A stretch of DNA of 19,186 nt from CALWPV01 sp045632125. GTDB lineage: Bacteria > Bacillota > Clostridia > Lachnospirales > Bianqueaceae. The translations under genes were made by a program, and so were the position numbers. Positions 15,381-19,186 of this stretch are shown in pieces. A model generated the notes under the pieces. It was not told where the DNA came from, did not search any database, and saw only the letters and a program-made list of their open reading frames with translations. The DNA is taken from the NCBI GenBank assembly GCA_045632125.1, contig JAZQWC010000047.1, positions 1-19,186 on the forward strand, given 5' to 3'. Within the stretch, counting starts at the first letter, position 1; the number at the start of each line of letters is the position of its first letter.

Positions 15381-15647
15381 ATGGAGTCTCAGGTTATAAA
15401 AGTTTCTGCCCATTCCAGTGTGAATGCTGTAGCAGGAGCCATTGCCAATGTGATTCGTGAACAAGGAAAAGCTGAAGTGCAGGTGGTAGGAGCCGGAGCC
15501 TTGAATCAAGGCATGAAGGCTATCATCATCGCCAGAGGTTATGTTGCCCCTTCCGGAATCGATCTGATTTGCGTTCCGGCGTTCGCTGAAATCATGATTA
15601 ACGGAGAACAGCGAACCGCCATCCGATTGATGTTAGAATCAAAGTGA
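15381..15647 (+). CDS. spoVS: Stage V sporulation protein S
   Basis: This 88-residue protein has the compact Alba-like SpoVS fold size (B. subtilis 86) and the family's nearly invariant sequence, for example KVSAHSSVNAVAGAIA near 7-22, VVGAGALNQ and the AIIIARGYVAPSGIDLI region, ending in EQRTAIRLML. SpoVS is needed for proper spore coat and cortex progression in B. subtilis. Nucleic-acid binding is suggested by the fold but its mechanism is not settled. GGAAGGAGATCACCGC precedes the ATG. It follows rny without a terminator and is closed by one, so the two are probably co-transcribed. Confidence 0.95.
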   Translation: MESQVIKVSAHSSVNAVAGAIANVIREQGKAEVQVVGAGALNQGMKAIIIARGYVAPSGIDLICVPAFAEIMINGEQRTAIRLMLESK

Positions 15648-15669
15648 TAACGCTCATCTATGTCTAATT

Positions 15670-15718
15670 CGGACTTCCCGCAGATCTGTATCAGATTTTG
15701 GGAAGTCCGTTTTGTTTT
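15670..15718 (+). terminator. Intrinsic terminator after spoVS
   Basis: CGGACTTCCC (15670-15679) pairs perfectly with GGGAAGTCCG (15700-15709) across a 20-base loop, followed by TTTTGTTTT. Confidence 0.85.
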
Positions 15719-15739
15719 ACGCTATGTTTTGAATTTGTT

Positions 15740-15756
15740 TTCCGGCATGGCCGGAA
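15740..15756 (+). repeat. Short inverted repeat in the proC leader
   Basis: TTCCGGC, loop ATG, GCCGGAA forms a perfect 7-bp hairpin ending about five bases before the AAAGGATGA ribosome binding site of proC. There is no T run, so it is not a terminator. It could be an operator, an mRNA-stabilising hairpin or chance. Confidence 0.4.
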
Positions 15757-15773
15757 AGAAAGGATGACAGTAA

Positions 15774-16541
15774 ATGAAGGTTGGATTTATTGGTGCCGGC
15801 AATATGGGAGCGGCTATGATGGCAAGCATGAAGTCCCAGGCAGAATTATATGTCTATGATATTGCTGCGGCTGCTTGTGAAAAAGCAAAGCTAGAGTTTG
15901 GAGCTCAGATTACTAAAGATATACAGGAAGTTGTAGCAAGCAGTGACATTGTGTTTGTAGCGATCAAACCCCAGTTTTTAGATGAAATTCTAAAACAGAT
16001 TAAGGAAGCTTGGTCGCAAGAAAAAATACTGGCCAGTATTGTAGCCGGAAAGACCGTGGCCTTTTGGCAGGAGATTTTGGGAGAAGAGGCACAGATTGCA
16101 CGTATTATGCCCAACACCCCTGCCATGGTAAAGGAAGGCATGAATACAGTATGCTTTTCTGCTTCGCTGCAGGATCCAGAAATCATTTTTGAACTGCTCA
16201 GCAGTACCGGTCGAGTGATGCAATTAAGGGAAAACGTGATGGATGCGGCTATGGGAGTTGCCGGCTGTGGACCCGCCTTTGTATATATGTTCATTGAAGC
16301 TCTGGCAGATGCCGGGGTAGCCGGTGGTCTCTTTAGAGACCAGGCCTATGAATTGGCAGCGCAGACGGTGCTAGGGGCAGCAAAAATGGTGCTGGAAACG
16401 GGAAAACATCCTGCTGAGCTAAAGGATGCGGTTTGTTCCCCGGCAGGTACCACTATTCGTGGAGTCATGGCGTTGGAAAAGCATGGTTTTCGAAGCAGCG
16501 TGGAAGAAGCAGTGTTGGCGACTCAGCGTAAACTGATGTAA
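15774..16541 (+). CDS. proC: Pyrroline-5-carboxylate reductase
   Basis: This 255-residue enzyme begins with the Rossmann motif VGFIGAGNMGAAMM (GxGxMG at 7-12). It has AIKPQ near 62-67 and RIMPNTPAMVKEGM, then the C-terminal dimer domain with GCGPAFVYMFIEALADAGV and the signature SPAGTTIRGVMALEKHGFR. It reduces 1-pyrroline-5-carboxylate to L-proline with NAD(P)H in the cytoplasm. It is slightly shorter than the usual 265-280 residues but no motif is missing. AAAGGATGACAGTAA precedes the ATG. No clear promoter was recognised in the 55 bases after the preceding terminator. The NUDIX gene follows after 18 bases and is probably co-transcribed. Confidence 0.94.
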   Translation: MKVGFIGAGNMGAAMMASMKSQAELYVYDIAAAACEKAKLEFGAQITKDIQEVVASSDIVFVAIKPQFLDEILKQIKEAWSQEKILASIVAGKTVAFWQEILGEEAQIARIMPNTPAMVKEGMNTVCFSASLQDPEIIFELLSSTGRVMQLRENVMDAAMGVAGCGPAFVYMFIEALADAGVAGGLFRDQAYELAAQTVLGAAKMVLETGKHPAELKDAVCSPAGTTIRGVMALEKHGFRSSVEEAVLATQRKLM

Positions 16542-16559
16542 AACATAAGGAGGTTCGAA

Positions 16560-17096
16560 ATGAATTTCAAGGTAATTGAAAGTAATACGAGTTTTGAGGG
16601 TTACATTTTAGATATTCGAAAAGATAAGATTGAATTTGAAAACGGCTTGCAAGCAGATCGTGAATTAGTAGTGAAGCATCATGAGGCAGCTGCAGTACTG
16701 GCAATCGATAACGAAGGTAAACTGCTTATGGTAAAACAATATCGTTATGGAACGGGATTTGAAATGTTGGAGATTCCAGCTGGACTCATGGATGCCGGAG
16801 AAGATCATGAAGCCTGTGCAGCTCGTGAACTTCAAGAAGAAACCGGCATGAAGGCAAATAAGTTGACGCGAATGTTTGATTATTATGCGACACCCGGATA
16901 TTGTACCGAAAAAATCGTTTTTTATTTAGCGCAGGATCTAGAACCGGCGGAGCAGCATTTGGATGCCGACGAGTTTTTAACGGTGCATCGGTATTCCATT
17001 GATGAGGCTGTACAGATGGTGGCAGATGGAACCATTACCGATGGTAAAACTATTGCGGCTGTATTTGCTGCCCAGGCACGTTTTAAAATGAATTAA
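16560..17096 (+). CDS. NUDIX hydrolase, ADP-ribose pyrophosphatase (NudF) type
   Basis: This 178-residue protein has a full-consensus Nudix box GX5EX7REUXEEXGU at residues 75-97 (G75, E81, R89-E90, E93-E94, G96). Upstream, VKQYRYG and EMLEIPAG are typical of the ADP-ribose pyrophosphatase branch, and a conserved ATPGYCTEK segment lies downstream. The enzyme would hydrolyse ADP-ribose to AMP and ribose-5-phosphate with Mg2+. The exact nucleotide-sugar substrate is inferred. ATAAGGAGGTTCGAA precedes the ATG. It follows proC by 18 bases and is separated from spoIIM by a strong hairpin. A NUDIX gene directly before spoIIM is a common clostridial arrangement as far as I recall. Confidence 0.92.
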   Translation: MNFKVIESNTSFEGYILDIRKDKIEFENGLQADRELVVKHHEAAAVLAIDNEGKLLMVKQYRYGTGFEMLEIPAGLMDAGEDHEACAARELQEETGMKANKLTRMFDYYATPGYCTEKIVFYLAQDLEPAEQHLDADEFLTVHRYSIDEAVQMVADGTITDGKTIAAVFAAQARFKMN

Positions 17097-17129
17097 TCAC
17101 CTAAAATAGAAAATAGACTAAACAAGGAG

Positions 17130-17176
17130 ACCTCCTCATATAATGCTGTAGTATCGGTATTATATGAGGAGGTTTT
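17130..17176 (+). promoter_or_regulatory. Perfect 15-bp hairpin containing the spoIIM ribosome binding site; terminator-like
   Basis: ACCTCCTCATATAAT (17130-17144) is the exact complement of ATTATATGAGGAGGT (17159-17173), with a 14-base loop and TTTT after it. The 3' arm contains GAGGAGG, the Shine-Dalgarno sequence of spoIIM (ATG 17180). Transcripts reading through from the NUDIX gene would hide this site or stop here. The 5' arm holds CATATAAT (17137-17144), close to a sigma-E -10, but without a recognisable -35. Confidence 0.75.
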
Positions 17177-17179
17177 ACT

Positions 17180-17773
17180 ATGCGCAGATTTAGCGTAAAA
17201 CATAAAGCCGGCCGCAGCAGCCACAATAATCAGTGGATGAATTTTCGCAGCATTTTGCAAAGACTTCTGCTCTGGTGGGGAATTGGTGCCGGAATTGGCT
17301 TGTTGTTTGCATTAGCTTTAGATGGAGATATGAAACAAGTACTGGCAGGACATTTGGAGAAGAGCGTAAACTTATTGTTAGGAAGAAGTGGGCCATCCTT
17401 TACATATTATTTAAAACGATGTTTAACATATATTCAATTATTGCTTGTGGTGTGGGGATTGGAAATGTGGAATTGTGGTGTTTTTGGAGTTCGGATTTTA
17501 TTATTAGGGCGGGGCTTTATTTATGGATTTAGTCAAACCGCTTGGGCATGCGCTTACGGCATGAAAGGAATTTTGCTGGGGACGGTGGCTTATATACCTC
17601 ATAATTTACTATTTGCTGCTGCCATTGCCTGGATTGAAGGGTGGCTGCATAAAAATGGACACCATAACTTTGTTTCGATCCGACTGTTGGTAATCTGGCT
17701 AGCATTGGTTGTACCCATTATTACATGGGCGGAAGCGTGCTGGTCACCGAATATAATGAAGGCTTGTATGTAA
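17180..17773 (+). CDS. spoIIM: Stage II sporulation protein M
   Basis: This 197-residue membrane protein (typical SpoIIM about 200-215) has a basic N-terminus of ~25 residues and about five hydrophobic segments, near 28-48, 83-97, 99-115, 122-148 and 163-181. The last two regions contain LGTVAYIPHNLLFAAA, typical of the family. SpoIIM sits in the mother-cell membrane and anchors SpoIIP and SpoIID during engulfment. The SpoIID/LytB protein encoded near the start of this window is a possible partner. GAGGAGGTTTTACT precedes the ATG but lies inside a stable hairpin, suggesting control of translation. yqfC follows directly. In B. subtilis this family is expressed by sigma-E in the mother cell. 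Identification is by size, topology, motif and neighbours. Confidence 0.87.
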   Translation: MRRFSVKHKAGRSSHNNQWMNFRSILQRLLLWWGIGAGIGLLFALALDGDMKQVLAGHLEKSVNLLLGRSGPSFTYYLKRCLTYIQLLLVVWGLEMWNCGVFGVRILLLGRGFIYGFSQTAWACAYGMKGILLGTVAYIPHNLLFAAAIAWIEGWLHKNGHHNFVSIRLLVIWLALVVPIITWAEACWSPNIMKACM

Positions 17774-17785
17774 ATGGAGGTGGCA

Positions 17786-18025
17786 GTGAAATTAAAAAAA
17801 ACGTGGCAGAGGAAGCCAATGTTGGATCTGGAAGGCAATTCGTTTGTACGAATTGAAAACTTTATAGCAATTCAGGAGTTTAATGAGCAAAAACTGTCGC
17901 TCAAGGCAAATGGAGCATCTTATGAATTGATGGGAAAAGGGCTGCGAATCAAAGAGGTTACTAAACGGGAGATCTTTGTGGAAGGTGAATTGGAAGCTCT
18001 GCGCATTATAAAGGAGGAGGAATGA
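17786..18025 (+). CDS. yqfC: Sporulation protein YqfC (YabP/YqfC family)
   Basis: This small protein of 79 residues is of YabP/YqfC type, with the pattern PMLDLEG...VRIENF.AI..F.E at the start and RIKEVTKREIFVEGELEALRI at the end. Family members are sporulation-specific and of unknown biochemistry. GTG 17786 is preferred because GGAGGTG lies five bases before it. An ATG at 17774, directly after the spoIIM stop codon, would add four residues but has no ribosome binding site. The gene overlaps the yqfD start by four bases (ATGA), so translation is probably coupled. Adjacent yqfD is the usual partner, which supports the assignment of a protein this short. Confidence 0.85.
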   Translation: MKLKKTWQRKPMLDLEGNSFVRIENFIAIQEFNEQKLSLKANGASYELMGKGLRIKEVTKREIFVEGELEALRIIKEEE

Positions 18026-19186
18026 AACAGTTTAGAAAACTCTGTCAAGGTCAGGTGAGGGTGCGAGTAAAAGGAGATCAAATCGGGCGCTTTCTAACAG
18101 TTTTAGCTGCCCGCGGTATCCTATACGAAAATGCTGCTTATGAAGATGCAGAATTCTTCTTGACTTTATCGGCGCGTCATTATCGAAAGGCTTCCGTTTG
18201 CGCCAAAAAGACCAATGTTCGGCTCCGAATCGTATCGAAAAAGGGATGGCCTTTTTTTTGTTTCCGGCACCGCCGGAGAAAATGGACGGTATTATTTGTA
18301 CTACCCATGATGCTTGCAGTATTGCTATTGCCACGCTTTATTTGGACTATTGAGATTGACGGTATAGAATCGATCAGCCGGATGGAAATACTGATGCGGC
18401 TTGGACAGCTTGGAATTTATGAAGGGATGTCCGCAAAGGATTTAGCGACAGAAGACGTAAAAAATGAATTGTTGATACGGTATGATGATTTAAGTTTTGT
18501 ATCCCTGCAGCTGGAGGGCACGCATTTAAAGGTTTTGGTGGAAGAGGCTGTAGCAGCACCGCCCATGATAGAGTGTGAAAAGGCTTGCGATGTGGTGGCA
18601 ACGCAGGATTGTACAATTTATAGCATTGTAACAGAAAGCGGGCTACCAATGGTTCGAGCAGGAGATGAAGTGCAGGCAGGAGATATGTTGATTAAGGGAC
18701 AGATTGTAATGAAAGATGATGAAGGAAATGAGAGCTATACAGAGGTACATGCTGCGGGAGAGATATATGGTAAGCGAATATGGAAGGCAGAAGAAGAACT
18801 GAACCGTGATTATGAGGCAAAGGTGTGGTCTGGAGAATGCAAACAGGGGATAGAAATTCATTGGGGAAGCAAAAATGTGGAGCTACGATGGCCTTTTGGC
18901 AAGAAGAAACAAGAAGCAGTAATCAAGGAAAAGAAATGGTATTTGCCACTGGGAGATAAAATGGCGGTGTATGAAGTGAGTTATGAAGGGTATACTTTGG
19001 AATGGAAACAATATTCGAATGCGGAATTGGAACAGCGGTTAAATGAAAAATTACAGAGACAGGCTACAGCTGAACTGCAGGAAACAGGGGGGATTGCATT
19101 GGAAGAAAAGTGGAAGTTTTGGGAGACGGAAAATGGTATGAAAGCTATGCTGGAAATGGTAATTATGGAGAATGTGGGACGAGAAG
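18022..19186 (+). CDS. yqfD: Sporulation protein YqfD, 3' end cut by the window
   Basis: The frame from ATG 18022 stays open to the right edge, giving 388 codons. The B. subtilis protein is about 398 residues, so only the last few are missing. The N-terminal ~85 residues are basic and soluble. One membrane segment follows at about 89-108 (TVLFVLPMMLAVLLLPRFIW), then a long outer domain with VRAGDEVQAGDMLIKGQI, a motif typical of YqfD. The family (PF06898) is sporulation-specific, and in B. subtilis it is made in the mother cell and needed for late spore development. GGAGGAGG before the ATG and the ATGA overlap with yqfC fix the start. The gene order yqfC–yqfD is conserved in spore formers, usually followed by phoH, which would lie beyond the window. 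Confidence 0.92.
   Translation, partial: MKQFRKLCQGQVRVRVKGDQIGRFLTVLAARGILYENAAYEDAEFFLTLSARHYRKASVCAKKTNVRLRIVSKKGWPFFCFRHRRRKWTVLFVLPMMLAVLLLPRFIWTIEIDGIESISRMEILMRLGQLGIYEGMSAKDLATEDVKNELLIRYDDLSFVSLQLEGTHLKVLVEEAVAAPPMIECEKACDVVATQDCTIYSIVTESGLPMVRAGDEVQAGDMLIKGQIVMKDDEGNESYTEVHAAGEIYGKRIWKAEEELNRDYEAKVWSGECKQGIEIHWGSKNVELRWPFGKKKQEAVIKEKKWYLPLGDKMAVYEVSYEGYTLEWKQYSNAELEQRLNEKLQRQATAELQETGGIALEEKWKFWETENGMKAMLEMVIMENVGRE

Noticed and set aside
17124..17151. A two-codon leader reading frame (AAGGAG, then ATG CTG TAG) before spoIIM
   Set aside because: The 13-base gap between ribosome binding site and ATG is long and both lie in or next to the hairpin arm; it is more simply explained as part of the inverted repeat.
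18032..18861. Three minus-strand open frames of 72-100 residues near the right end
   Set aside because: The plus strand holds a continuous yqfD frame with a good start and family motifs over the same interval; the minus-strand frames are its shadows.

Overview
The window looks like chromosome from an anaerobic, endospore-forming member of the Clostridia. It carries sporulation genes (a SpoIID-type hydrolase, spoVS, spoIIM, yqfC, yqfD), a perR–rubrerythrin oxidative-stress pair, low-to-moderate G+C, strong AGGAGG-type ribosome binding sites and sigma-A-like promoters. The species cannot be named from the sequence. No rRNA, tRNA, CRISPR array, insertion sequence or phage gene was seen, and no gene-free stretch exceeds 300 bases.

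Layout. (1) Bases 1-3790: the 3' part of a large multi-domain glycosyltransferase, then a WlbA-like Gfo/Idh/MocA oxidoreductase with its own promoter, closed by a terminator. This looks like the end of a surface-polysaccharide locus. (2) Bases 3803-6958: a folate-type ECF transporter S component on the minus strand, a long SpoIID/LytB-domain protein on the plus strand, and a YihY/BrkB membrane protein on the minus strand. The stop codons of the last two overlap. (3) Bases 7019-12503: five plus-strand genes, deoD, a PepV-type dipeptidase, namZ, murK and murQ, run from a good promoter to a strong terminator. They form a salvage block for nucleosides, peptides and cell-wall amino sugars: NamZ would release MurNAc, MurK phosphorylates it, and MurQ converts MurNAc-6-P to GlcNAc-6-P. 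(4) Bases 12515-13604: perR and rubrerythrin with promoter, candidate operator and terminator. (5) Bases 13655-15718: RNase Y (TTG start) and spoVS, with promoter and terminator. (6) Bases 15774-19186: proC and an ADP-ribose-pyrophosphatase-type NUDIX gene, then spoIIM, yqfC and yqfD. The last gene is cut by the window edge.

The genes are conserved families and no wholly new system was recognised. The most interesting signals are regulatory. A perfect 15-bp inverted repeat upstream of spoIIM is both terminator-like and contains the spoIIM Shine-Dalgarno sequence. A near-perfect 20-bp palindrome abuts a TATAAT in front of murQ. A minus-strand terminator for the BrkB gene appears to lie inside the SpoIID coding region. 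The NamZ homologue has no visible export signal, which would make this a cytoplasmic muropeptide pathway.
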